Source of the DNA: Rhodocyclaceae bacterium
Lineage (GTDB): Bacteria; Pseudomonadota; Gammaproteobacteria; Burkholderiales; Rhodocyclaceae
Length of the DNA: 64,000 bases
Direction of reading: 5' to 3'
Assembly (NCBI GenBank): GCA_026415155.1
Contig: JAOAHQ010000067.1
Location: 1 to 64,000 of the forward strand
Positions 53,990 through 62,010 of this stretch are shown here, in pieces. The stretch's first letter is position 1. Each line of letters begins with the position of its first letter. The notes under the pieces were generated by a model, which worked only from the letters and a program-made list of their open reading frames with translations, did no database searches and was not told where the DNA came from. The translations under genes and the position numbers were made by a program.

Positions 53990-54011
53990 AAGTCGGCGAT
54001 GGCGGGACGGC
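53989..54011 (+). repeat. Dispersed repeat copy 13, forming the infB-rbfA junction and the rbfA start codon
   Basis: Plus-strand copy with one core mismatch, CTG to ATG, preceded by AAA. The changed triplet at 53999-54001 is the rbfA start codon, and the rest of the copy encodes the first residues, Met-Ala-Gly-Arg. Confidence 0.9.
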
Positions 54012-54403
54012 ATACCCATGGTTTTTCGCGCGGCGAGCGCGTCGCAGAGCAGATCCGCCGCGACCTCGTCGAGCTGTTGCGGCAGGTCAAAGACCCGCGT
54101 CTGGCGCCTTGGCTGCCCCTCATCACGCTCACCGACGTCGAGGTGACGCCTGATTACCAGCATGCCAAGGTGTTCTACACCTCGCTCGCCGGCGAGGAAC
54201 ATGCGCAGACGATCGCGCAGGGGCTCGCGCATGCGGCGGGCTTCTTGCGCCGCGAGCTCGGGCGCCGATTACACATCCATCACATTCCGGAACTCTCGTT
54301 CGTCTTCGATGCCTCGATCGAGCGCGGCAGCCGCTTGTCGCACTTGATCGACGAGGTCGTCGCGGCCGATCGCGCCGCCTCTGCCGACGGTGAGTCGTCC
54401 TAA
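53999..54403 (+). CDS. rbfA: Ribosome-binding factor A
   Basis: Late-stage 30S maturation factor. 134 aa. The KH-like core runs from FSRGERVAEQIRRDLVELL through DVEVTPDYQHAKVFYTSL to LRRELGRRLHIHHIPELSFVFD. The start ATG lies inside a dispersed repeat copy and no Shine-Dalgarno-like purine run precedes it; the nearest upstream bases are the infB stop and AAAAGTCGGCG. A later start is not available before the conserved FSRGER segment, so this start is likely right. Overlaps truB by 14 bases. Confidence 0.94.
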   Translation: MAGRHTHGFSRGERVAEQIRRDLVELLRQVKDPRLAPWLPLITLTDVEVTPDYQHAKVFYTSLAGEEHAQTIAQGLAHAAGFLRRELGRRLHIHHIPELSFVFDASIERGSRLSHLIDEVVAADRAASADGESS

Positions 54404-55292
54404 ACGCGCTTCGGGCCGCGCCGTCGACGGCGTCTTGCTGCTCGACAAGCCGGCGGGCATGAGCTCGAATGCTGCACTGCAAGAAGCGCGGCGGCTCTTC
54501 GCCGCCGCCAAGGCCGGTCATACCGGCACACTCGATCCGTTGGCCACGGGTCTCTTGCCGCTGTGTTTTGGCGAGGCGACCAAGTTCGCCGGCGAATTAC
54601 TCGCATCCAGCAAGACCTATCGCGCCACGGTGCGGCTTGGCATCGTCACCGACACGGCCGATGCCGAAGGGCGGGTGATCGCAACAGCGCCAGTCGATGT
54701 GAGCGAAGCCGAGGTGCGCGCGTTGCTGCCGCGCTTTATGGGCGAGATCGAGCAAGTGCCGCCGATGTTTTCGGCCTTGAAACGAGATGGCGTGCCGCTT
54801 TATGAACTTGCGCGCCAAGGCATCGAAATCGAGCGCACACCGCGCCGCGTCGTGATTCATCGCCTCGAGCTGCTTGCCTGGCAGAGCGACTGTTTCGAGC
54901 TCGAGATCGATTGCAGCAAGGGCACCTATGTGCGCACGCTGGCTGCCGACATCGGCGCGGCACTTGGCTGTGGCGCGCACTTGGCCGCCTTGCGCCGCAC
55001 GCGCGTGGGCACGCTCGACCTTGACCGCGCCGTGACGCTTGAGGCGATCGCCGCGCTGCCCATTGAGGCGCGCGATGCCTTGCTGTTGCCTATCGATGCC
55101 TTGCTTGCGGATCTGCCTGCGGCCGAACTTTCCGCCACCGAGACGGTGCGCCTCCAGCATGGCCAGGCGGTGCGCTGGGCTGGCGAGGTGGGCCAGCGCT
55201 ATCGCCTCCTTTCGCCGCAGGGTTTTCTCGGCCTCGGCGAACTGGCGGCCGATGGCTGGCTGCAACCCAAAAGACTCATTGCAACCGCCTGA
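54390..55292 (+). CDS. truB: tRNA pseudouridine-55 synthase
   Basis: Makes pseudouridine 55 in the T loop of tRNAs. 300 aa from GTG 54390 ([27 protein letters not shown]). The catalytic Asp lies in [36 protein letters not shown] is conserved. A C-terminal PUA-like segment follows. Downstream of rbfA in the usual order, with overlap. Confidence 0.96.
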   Translation: MSRPKRASGRAVDGVLLLDKPAGMSSNAALQEARRLFAAAKAGHTGTLDPLATGLLPLCFGEATKFAGELLASSKTYRATVRLGIVTDTADAEGRVIATAPVDVSEAEVRALLPRFMGEIEQVPPMFSALKRDGVPLYELARQGIEIERTPRRVVIHRLELLAWQSDCFELEIDCSKGTYVRTLAADIGAALGCGAHLAALRRTRVGTLDLDRAVTLEAIAALPIEARDALLLPIDALLADLPAAELSATETVRLQHGQAVRWAGEVGQRYRLLSPQGFLGLGELAADGWLQPKRLIATA

Positions 55293-55298
55293 TTCGTC

Positions 55299-55304
55299 TA
55301 TAAT
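55299..55304 (+). promoter_or_regulatory. -10 box upstream of rpsO
   Basis: A perfect TATAAT lies seven bases after the truB stop and 90 bases before rpsO. TTGCAA at 55279-55284 could be a -35 but with only 14 bases of spacing. An internal promoter for rpsO here is also known in other proteobacteria. Confidence 0.5.
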
Positions 55305-55394
55305 CCGCCCTTCGTTTTCCGCAGCACGGGTGACGCGCTCTATCAAACCGGGGCCGCATCCGCTTATCAACCCAGAGTTTGAGAGTAGAACATC

Positions 55395-55664
55395 ATGGCC
55401 ATCACGACCGCCGAAAAGGCAAAGATCGTTTCCGAATACCAACGCGCCCAGGGCGACACCGGTTCTCCCGAGGTGCAGATCGCGCTCTTGACCGCGCGCA
55501 TCAATGATCTGACCAACCACTTCAAGACCCATGTCAAGGATCACCATTCGCGTCGCGGCTTGCTCAAGATGGTGAGCCAGCGCCGCAAGCTGCTCGACTA
55601 TCTCAAGCGCAAGAACGCCGAAAGCTATCGGACGCTAATCGAGCGTCTCGGCCTGCGCAAGTGA
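55395..55664 (+). CDS. rpsO: 30S ribosomal protein S15
   Basis: Primary 16S rRNA-binding protein of the 30S platform. 89 aa, the standard length, with [37 protein letters not shown] and [12 protein letters not shown] conserved. A 90-base leader before the ATG may allow S15 autoregulation, but no specific pseudoknot was worked out. Followed by a terminator before pnp. Confidence 0.98.
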   Translation: MAITTAEKAKIVSEYQRAQGDTGSPEVQIALLTARINDLTNHFKTHVKDHHSRRGLLKMVSQRRKLLDYLKRKNAESYRTLIERLGLRK

Positions 55665-55729
55665 CGCAGCCTTGCCATCATCATCGCACTGCGGGCGCCC
55701 TGATCGCCCCGGTGTCTTAAAGCGTCGCT

Positions 55730-55766
55730 GGCCGGCGCAGCGGGAAGCTGCGCCGGCCTTTATTTT
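55730..55766 (+). terminator. rpsO terminator in the rpsO-pnp gap
   Basis: A 12-bp perfect stem, GGCCGGCGCAGC/GCTGCGCCGGCC, with a GGGAA loop, followed by TTTATTTT. It ends 14 bases before the pnp GTG, so pnp expression must depend on readthrough; the same arrangement exists in E. coli. Confidence 0.85.
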
Positions 55767-55780
55767 GAGAGGATTGGATT

Positions 55781-57895
55781 GTGCTGACCCCCATCAAGAA
55801 AAGTTTTACCTACGGCGCCCATACGGTGACGCTGGAGACGGGCGAGATCGCGCGCCAGGCCACTGGCGCCGTTGTCGTCAATGTCGATGACACCGTCGTG
55901 CTTGCCACCGTTGTCGCCAAGGACGAGGTCAAGGCCGGGCAGGATTTCTTCCCGCTCACCGTCGATTACGTCGAGAAGGTCTATGCCGCCGGCCGCATTC
56001 CGGGCGGTTTCTTCAAGCGCGAAGGCCGCCCCACCGAGAAGGAGACGCTTACCTCGCGCCTCATCGACCGACCGTTGCGGCCGCTCTTCCCGGAGGGCTT
56101 CTACAACGAAGTGCAGATCATCGTCCATGTGCTCTCCTCCAATCCGGAAGTCGATCCCGACATTCCGGCGATGTTGGGCGCTTCGGCGGCACTCGCGATT
56201 TCCGGCATCCCCTTCAATGGACCGATCGGCGCGGCGCGCGTCGGCTATCTCAACGGTCAATACGTGCTCAATCCGACGCGCACTCAGCTTCTTGACAGCC
56301 AGCTCGATCTCGTCGTTGCCGGCACGCAAGCGGCCGTGCTGATGGTCGAATCTGAGGCGCAACAGCTTCCCGAGGAAGTCATGCTCGGCGCCGTCGTCTT
56401 TGGCCATGAGCAGATGCAGGTGGCGATCCAGGCGATCAACGAGCTGGTGGAAGTCGCTGGTAAGCCGGAATGGAACTGGCAGCCGCCCCCCAAGGACGAG
56501 GCGCTCATCGCCAAGATTGCCGAGCTCGCCGAAGCCGAGCTACGCGAAGCCTATCGCATCACCAGCAAGCAGGCGCGCGTCGCCCGCTGCCGCGAAGTGG
56601 CAAAGAAAGTGACCGAGACGCTCTGCGTCGGCGAACATGCGCCCGATCCCACCACGGTTGCCAACCTGCTCTTCGAACTCGAAGCCAAGATCGTGCGCAG
56701 CCAGATCCTCAATGGTGAGCCGCGCATCGATGGCCGCGATACGCGCACCGTGCGGCCGATCTCCATTCGCACCGGCGTCTTGCCGCGCACGCATGGCTCG
56801 GTGCTCTTCACGCGCGGCGAAACCCAGGCGCTCGTCATCACCACGCTCGGCACCGGCCGCGACGAGCAGATCGTCGATGCCTTGCACGGCGAATATCGCG
56901 AGCGTTTCATGCTCCACTACAACATGCCGCCGTTTGCCACTGGCGAGACGGGTCGCGTCGGCAGTCCGAAGCGCCGTGAGATCGGTCATGGCCGGCTCGC
57001 CAAGCGTGCGCTGGCTGCCGTGCTGCCTTCGGCCGAAGAGTTCGGTTACTCGATGCGCGTCGTCTCGGAGATCACCGAATCGAACGGCTCATCCTCGATG
57101 GCTTCCGTGTGCGGCGGCTCGCTCTCGCTGATGGATGCCGGCGTGCCTCTGAAGGCGCATGTCGCTGGCATCGCGATGGGGCTTATCAAGGAAGGCAATC
57201 GCTTTGCCGTGCTGACCGATATCCTCGGCGATGAAGATCACCTGGGCGACATGGACTTCAAGGTAGCCGGCACGCGTCAGGGCGTGACGGCGCTGCAGAT
57301 GGACATCAAGATCCAGGGCATCACCAAGGAAATCATGCAAGTCGCCTTGGCGCAGGCCAAGGAAGCGCGCCACCACATTCTCGACATCATGGAAGCGGCC
57401 ATGGCTGGCCACCGTAAGGAAGTGTCGAGCTTCGCGCCGCGCATGATCACGCTGAAGATCAACCCCGAGAAGATCCGCGACGTGATCGGCAAGGGCGGTG
57501 CGACGATCCGTGCGCTCACCGAGGAAACCGGCTGCACGATCGACATCGAGGACGATGGCACCGTGACGATCGCTTCGGTGAGCGCCGAGGCCGCGCAGCT
57601 CGCGAAAAAACGCATCGAAGACATCACGGCGGAAGTCGAAGTCGGCAGAGTCTATGAGGGCACGGTGCTGCGCCTGCTCGATTTTGGCGCGATCGTGCAG
57701 ATTCTGCCTGGCAAGGATGGCCTCCTGCACATCTCGCAGATCGCCAACGAACGCGTCAATGCCGTCTCGGACAAGCTCAAGGAGGGCCAAACCGTGCGCG
57801 TCAAGGTCATCGAGACCGACGACAAGGGCCGTGTGCGGCTGTCGATGAAGGCAGTGCAAGCCGAAGTAAGCGGCGAGACTCCTGCCGCGCCGTAA
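55781..57895 (+). CDS. pnp: Polyribonucleotide nucleotidyltransferase
   Basis: Phosphorolytic 3'-5' exoribonuclease of the RNA degradosome. 704 aa from GTG 55781, with AGAGGA upstream. Two RNase PH domains are present, the second with [19 protein letters not shown] and the metal site [18 protein letters not shown]. The KH domain contains [20 protein letters not shown], and the S1 domain contains [24 protein letters not shown] bidirectional terminator follows. Confidence 0.98.
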   Translation: MLTPIKKSFTYGAHTVTLETGEIARQATGAVVVNVDDTVVLATVVAKDEVKAGQDFFPLTVDYVEKVYAAGRIPGGFFKREGRPTEKETLTSRLIDRPLRPLFPEGFYNEVQIIVHVLSSNPEVDPDIPAMLGASAALAISGIPFNGPIGAARVGYLNGQYVLNPTRTQLLDSQLDLVVAGTQAAVLMVESEAQQLPEEVMLGAVVFGHEQMQVAIQAINELVEVAGKPEWNWQPPPKDEALIAKIAELAEAELREAYRITSKQARVARCREVAKKVTETLCVGEHAPDPTTVANLLFELEAKIVRSQILNGEPRIDGRDTRTVRPISIRTGVLPRTHGSVLFTRGETQALVITTLGTGRDEQIVDALHGEYRERFMLHYNMPPFATGETGRVGSPKRREIGHGRLAKRALAAVLPSAEEFGYSMRVVSEITESNGSSSMASVCGGSLSLMDAGVPLKAHVAGIAMGLIKEGNRFAVLTDILGDEDHLGDMDFKVAGTRQGVTALQMDIKIQGITKEIMQVALAQAKEARHHILDIMEAAMAGHRKEVSSFAPRMITLKINPEKIRDVIGKGGATIRALTEETGCTIDIEDDGTVTIASVSAEAAQLAKKRIEDITAEVEVGRVYEGTVLRLLDFGAIVQILPGKDGLLHISQIANERVNAVSDKLKEGQTVRVKVIETDDKGRVRLSMKAVQAEVSGETPAAP

Positions 57896-57929
57896 GGCCC
57901 CGCAGTCAGGCGCATTTCATCGCAAAACG

Positions 57930-57955
57930 AAAAAGGACGCCGCGGCGTCCTTTTT
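57930..57955. terminator. Bidirectional terminator between pnp and dksA
   Basis: A perfect 26-base palindrome made of AAAAAGGACGCC, a short GC centre and the complementary half ending CCTTTTT. With A and T tracts on both sides it can end both the pnp transcript and the convergent dksA transcript. Confidence 0.88.
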
Positions 57956-57979
57956 CTTTCGTTGGAGGTCAGGCGAAAT

Positions 57980-58405
57980 CTATTTCGCCATTTGTTTCTC
58001 GCGCCGCTCCTCGATCTCTTTGCAATCGATGCAAAGCGTGGCGGTGGGGCGCGCCTCGAGGCGCTTCAAGCCGATCTCGACGCCGCAGGCATCGCAGTAG
58101 CCATACTCGCCATTCTCGATGCGGGCGAGCGCCTCGTCGATCTTCTTGATCAGCTTGCGCTCGCGGTCGCGGTTCCTCAGTTCGAGGGCGATGTCGGATT
58201 CTTGGCTTGCGCGGTCGTTTGGATCGGCAAAGACCGTCGCTTCGTCTTGCATGGTATGCACGGTGCGCTCGATGTCGCCGGCGAGCTCCTCCTTCAAGGC
58301 TTCGAGGATCTGCCGGAAATGCGCGAGCTGCTTCGGGTTCATGTACTCCTCGCCCTTCTTGGGCGTGTAAGGAGGAAACTGCTTGTGCAGAAAATCTTCA
58401 GCCAT
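57980..58405 (-). CDS. dksA: RNA polymerase-binding transcription factor DksA
   Basis: Works with ppGpp in the secondary channel of RNA polymerase. About 141 aa from ATG 58405 (MAEDFLHKQFPPY); the frame extends to 58459 without family support. The coiled-coil tip carries DPNDRA (the DxxDxA motif), and the zinc site is CDACG ... CIDC. It is convergent with pnp and shares its terminator. Confidence 0.95.
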   Translation of the reverse strand: MAEDFLHKQFPPYTPKKGEEYMNPKQLAHFRQILEALKEELAGDIERTVHTMQDEATVFADPNDRASQESDIALELRNRDRERKLIKKIDEALARIENGEYGYCDACGVEIGLKRLEARPTATLCIDCKEIEERREKQMAK

Positions 58406-58477
58406 CTTGTCCGCTCGGCAAAAAAAGGGCTTTATAAACGAAAGGCCGATCGCTCGCAAGTTTTGGCAAGTTCGTCA

Positions 58478-58506
58478 TTGACCAGGCGGATTCGGCCCGC
58501 TAGAAT
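58478..58506 (+). promoter_or_regulatory. Promoter of the tRNA-Pro/Arg/His cluster
   Basis: TTGACC (58478-58483), a 17-base spacer and TAGAAT (58501-58506), followed 12 bases later by the first tRNA. A GC-rich stretch (GCGCG) follows the -10, as is common at stable-RNA promoters. Confidence 0.75.
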
Positions 58507-58518
58507 GCGCGTCTCCCT

Positions 58519-58595
58519 CGGGGTGTAGCGCAGCCCGGTAGCGCGCTTGCTTTGGGAGCAAGATGTCGGGGGTTCAAATCCCTCCACCCCGACCA
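58519..58595 (+). tRNA. tRNA-Pro (anticodon TGG)
   Basis: 77 bases. The acceptor stem CGGGGTG pairs with CACCCCG, with discriminator A and an encoded CCA. The anticodon stem CTTGC/GCAAG encloses loop TTTGGGA with anticodon TGG. The T-arm contains GGTTCAAATC. It reads CCA and, by wobble, CCG codons. Confidence 0.95.
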
Positions 58596-58624
58596 GGCGC
58601 CTGCATCCCGGACCGCTGGACAGA

Positions 58625-58701
58625 CCGCCCGTAGCTCAACCGGATAGAGCACCGGCCTTCTAAGCCGGGGGTTACAGGTTCGAGTCCTGTCGGGCGGGCC
58701 A
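58625..58701 (+). tRNA. tRNA-Arg (anticodon TCT)
   Basis: 77 bases. The acceptor stem CCGCCCG pairs with CGGGCGG, with discriminator G and an encoded CCA. The anticodon stem CCGGC/GCCGG encloses loop CTTCTAA with anticodon TCT for the rare AGA codon. The T-arm is ACAGG/CCTGT. Confidence 0.95.
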
Positions 58702-58716
58702 AAGGTTTTTACGGCG

Positions 58717-58792
58717 GTGGCTGTAGCTCAGCTGGTAGAGTCCCGGATTGTGATTCCGGTTGTCGTGGGTTCGAATCCCATCAGCCACCCCA
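58717..58792 (+). tRNA. tRNA-His (anticodon GTG)
   Basis: 76 bases. The acceptor stem GTGGCTG pairs with CAGCCAC; the discriminator is C with an encoded CCA, and a G at 58716 would supply the extra G-1 typical of tRNA-His. The anticodon stem CCGGA/TCCGG encloses loop TTGTGAT with anticodon GTG. Confidence 0.95.
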
Positions 58793-58839
58793 AGATCCCC
58801 CTTCACTCATGAGCGCGAAGATCGGCTAGCATCCCGCTC

Positions 58840-61800
58840 ATGCTGCACTTTCATTCGAGCAACCACACCGAGGCGCTCTCTGCCGCGCTGGCGGCGCTGC
58901 TGCGCGTCGATCCGCTGCCTTTGCTCGAAGCCGAGCCAGTGATCGTGCCCTCGACGGCGCTGGCGCGCTGGCTGAGCTTTCGCCTCGCCGATGCGCTGGG
59001 CATTGCCGTGCGCATCGAGTTTGCGTTTCCAGCCGCACATGTCTGGCAGCTGATCGGCCGCATCTTGCCCGATGTCGCGGTGCGCGATCCTTTTGAGCAG
59101 AGCGCCATGCAGTGGCGGCTCATGCGCCTCTTGGCGGCGAGCGAGGCTTCGCCAGTGCGCCACTATCTCGAAGGTGATGATGGTTTGCGCCGCTATGAGC
59201 TCGCCAGCCGCCTCGCCATGCTCTTCGAGCGCTATCTCGTCGAGCGGCCGGACTGGATCGCGGCCTGGAGTGCCGGCCGCCGCCTGGGCCTCGGCCCCGA
59301 TGAGGAGTGGCAGGCGAGCCTCTGGCAGGCCTTGTTTCTAGAGCTGAGCATTTCGGTGCAACACCCCTGCGAGCGCTTCCTGGCCGCACTGGCCGCCAGG
59401 CCCGAGTTAAGACGCCAGCTGCCGCGCCGCATCAGCCTGTTTGCCGTCGAGGCGATGCCCGAGCTTTACTGGCAGGTCTATCTGGCGCTCGCGGAGTGGA
59501 TCGACGTTCATTTCTTCGTGCTGACGCCGAGCCGGGAGTATTGGGGCGACATTGCCCGCTTGAGGGAGCGGTTGCGCCTCGAAATCGAAGCGCCAGCCGC
59601 CGCCGCTCTCATCGAGACGGGTCACCCGCTGCTCGCCTCGCTCGGTCGTGCGCGCCAGTATGCCGCGCTGCGCCTTGCCGAGGCCACGGCCGAGCGCGCC
59701 TGCGATAGCCACGAATATTTCGCCACGCCGCATGAGACGCTCTTGGGCGCCTTGCAGCGCGATCTGCTCGAATTACGAGAAAGCCGCGGCCACTTGCCCG
59801 ATGCGAGCATCGAGATCCACGACTGCCACGGCGCGACGCGCGAGGCCGAGGTGCTCCACGATCGGTTGCTTGCCTTGTTCGAGACGCTGCCCGATCTCAA
59901 GCCGGCCGACATCCTGATCCTCGTGCCGGATATCGAGACCTATGCGCCCATCCTTGCGGCGGTGCTCGAGCATGCCGCGCCAGGGCGGCGCATTCCTTGT
60001 GCGGTGGCCGATCGGCCGCTTTCCGAACAGCCTGCCTGGCGGGCGCTTGCTCGCCTGTGCGCGGTGGCCTTGAGCGAGCTCGATGCCGAGAGCGTCATGG
60101 AGCTGTTTGACGAGGCTGCGGTATGCCGCGCCTTCGGCATCGAGGAGGACGAGGTGCCTTTGCTGCGCCACTGGGTCGCGGCGGCCGGCATCCGCTGGGG
60201 CCTCGATGGCGAGGCGCGCCGTCGGCGGGGACTGGCGACGAGCGAGGCCCATGGCTGGCGAGAAGGGGTGATGCGCCTTTTGCTCGGGGTTTGCTTGCCC
60301 GATGCGCCCGAGCGCCTTTTCGAGGGAAGGCTGGCTGTGGCCGGCATCGAGGGCGAGCGCGCCGAGCTCCTCGGCCGCTTCCTCGATTTCGCCACGGCGC
60401 TTTTCGAGCTGCATCGCAAGGTCGGCGCTGGCAGGACGGCCCAGGCGTGGTGCGAGCTCCTGCTCGAGGCGCTCGAACGCTTCGTCGCGCCGGCCGAGGA
60501 GGAGGTGGCCGGCTGGCAGCGCGTGCGCGAGGCGATCCTGCGGCTTGCCGAGACCGCACGAGCCACCGACTGTAGCGTGCCGCTGCCGCTCACCGTCCTC
60601 TTGCGCGAACTCGAGACGCGGCTTGCTGAACGCGCCCCCGCGCGCGCCTTTGCAAGTGGCGCCGCGACGATTGCGGCCTTGCGACCCGGCCGGCCGATTC
60701 CGGCGCGCGTCGTCTGCCTCGTCGGCATGAACGATGGCGCCTGGCCGCGGCCAGCGCAGCGGCCGAGCTTCGATCTCATTGCCGCTCATCCGCGGGCTGG
60801 CGATCGCGAGCCTCGCGGTGAGGAGCGTTATGCCTTCCTCGAGGCGCTGCTCGCTGCACGCGATGCTCTGCTCATCACCTATTCGGGCCGCGATCCGCGC
60901 AGCAATCTCGAAGCGCCGCCGGCTGCTCCCGTGGCGGAACTCCTCGATGTCCTCGCCAAGATGACCGGCCGGCCGGCAGAGGCCCTCATCGTGCGCCATC
61001 CCTTGCAGCCTTTCAGCCCCCGCTATTTCGACGGTTCCGATCCCGCCTTGTTCAGCTATGCGGCCGAGCAGTGCCGCGCGAGCGCGCGGCGCGCCGAGCA
61101 GAAAGCGGTGGCGCCCTTTTGCGGCGCGCCGATCGCGCGCCTGCGCGAGGAGCGCGAAACGGTTGAGCTTGCTGAGCTGCTTAGCTTTTTCGCGCATCCG
61201 GCGAAGTATTTCCTGCGCCGCCGCCTGGGGCTCAATCTCGAGGAAAGCGAAGCCCTGCTCGACATCCACGAGCCTTTCGTGCCCAATGAGCTCGAAGCCC
61301 ATCGCTTGCGCCAGGCCCATCTCGAAGCCTTGCGTGACGGACGTGCGCAAGAGGATGTGACTGCGCTTCTCGCAGCGCGCGGCTGGCTGCCGCATGGCGT
61401 GGCCGGGCAGATCGTGAGCGAGCGCGCGGCGCGTGAGGCTGAGCCGCTGTGGCAGGCATCGCGCCCCTGGCTCGAGGCGGAGCGCCTGCCACCCTTGCCG
61501 GTGGAGATCGAGATCGATGGCCTGCAGTTGACCGGCTTCCTCGAGGGCCTCACGAGCCTTGGCCGCTGGCGCCTCAATCCCGGCAATGCCCGCCCCAAGC
61601 ACTGCGTGTCGTTCTGGATCGAGCATCTCGTCTGGCAATGCGTCGCGCCGCCCGAGCGGCCCCGGCAAAGTGCGCTCGTAGCCCGCGATGGGACAATGAT
61701 TTTCAGGCCCGTAGAGGAGGCACAAGCGCATCTTGCGGTGCTGCTAGGCTTCTTCCGCGAGGGCCAGACGCGTCCCTTGCCGTTTTATCCCGAGACGGCC

Positions 61801-62010
61801 TGGGCCTGGTACGAGGGCAAATCGGGCTGGCCAAGCGCCTGGCATGGCGCGGAATTTTCCGAGCGACCCGGCGAGGGCGAAGACCCTTACTGGAAGCTCG
61901 CGCTGCGCGATCGCGCCGACGATCCCTTGGGTGAAGACTTCCAGCAGACGGCGCGGGCCGTGCTCGCGCCGCTCTTTATGGCACTGGGCAAGACAGCGCG
62001 TCATGACTGA
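58840..62010 (+). CDS. recC: Exodeoxyribonuclease V gamma subunit RecC
   Basis: Scaffold subunit of the RecBCD helicase-nuclease that scans for Chi sites. 1056 aa. The opening MLHFHSSNHTEALSAALAALL and VPSTALARWLSFRLADALGIA match RecC; later RVVCLVGMNDGAWPR and LAELLSFFAHPAKYFLRRRLGL are typical. Helicase motifs are inactivated, as expected of RecC. Residues KVGAGRTAQAW near 530 include an in-frame dispersed repeat copy (60418-60440). It overlaps recB by eight bases and follows the tRNA cluster. Confidence 0.95.
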   Translation: MLHFHSSNHTEALSAALAALLRVDPLPLLEAEPVIVPSTALARWLSFRLADALGIAVRIEFAFPAAHVWQLIGRILPDVAVRDPFEQSAMQWRLMRLLAASEASPVRHYLEGDDGLRRYELASRLAMLFERYLVERPDWIAAWSAGRRLGLGPDEEWQASLWQALFLELSISVQHPCERFLAALAARPELRRQLPRRISLFAVEAMPELYWQVYLALAEWIDVHFFVLTPSREYWGDIARLRERLRLEIEAPAAAALIETGHPLLASLGRARQYAALRLAEATAERACDSHEYFATPHETLLGALQRDLLELRESRGHLPDASIEIHDCHGATREAEVLHDRLLALFETLPDLKPADILILVPDIETYAPILAAVLEHAAPGRRIPCAVADRPLSEQPAWRALARLCAVALSELDAESVMELFDEAAVCRAFGIEEDEVPLLRHWVAAAGIRWGLDGEARRRRGLATSEAHGWREGVMRLLLGVCLPDAPERLFEGRLAVAGIEGERAELLGRFLDFATALFELHRKVGAGRTAQAWCELLLEALERFVAPAEEEVAGWQRVREAILRLAETARATDCSVPLPLTVLLRELETRLAERAPARAFASGAATIAALRPGRPIPARVVCLVGMNDGAWPRPAQRPSFDLIAAHPRAGDREPRGEERYAFLEALLAARDALLITYSGRDPRSNLEAPPAAPVAELLDVLAKMTGRPAEALIVRHPLQPFSPRYFDGSDPALFSYAAEQCRASARRAEQKAVAPFCGAPIARLREERETVELAELLSFFAHPAKYFLRRRLGLNLEESEALLDIHEPFVPNELEAHRLRQAHLEALRDGRAQEDVTALLAARGWLPHGVAGQIVSERAAREAEPLWQASRPWLEAERLPPLPVEIEIDGLQLTGFLEGLTSLGRWRLNPGNARPKHCVSFWIEHLVWQCVAPPERPRQSALVARDGTMIFRPVEEAQAHLAVLLGFFREGQTRPLPFYPETAWAWYEGKSGWPSAWHGAEFSERPGEGEDPYWKLALRDRADDPLGEDFQQTARAVLAPLFMALGKTARHD
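60418..60440 (+). repeat. Dispersed repeat copy 14, in frame within recC
   Basis: Plus-strand copy with one core mismatch, preceded by AAG. Read as Lys-Val-Gly-Ala-Gly-Arg-Thr-Ala in a region of RecC that varies between species. Confidence 0.82.

Noticed and set aside
50159-54232. A 1357-codon open frame antisense to nusA and infB
   Set aside because: High GC content keeps complementary frames open; the translation is His/Arg/Asp-rich with no domain, while both sense genes are complete and conserved.
59773-61731. A 652-codon antisense frame across recC
   Set aside because: Shadow of recC; low-complexity composition only.
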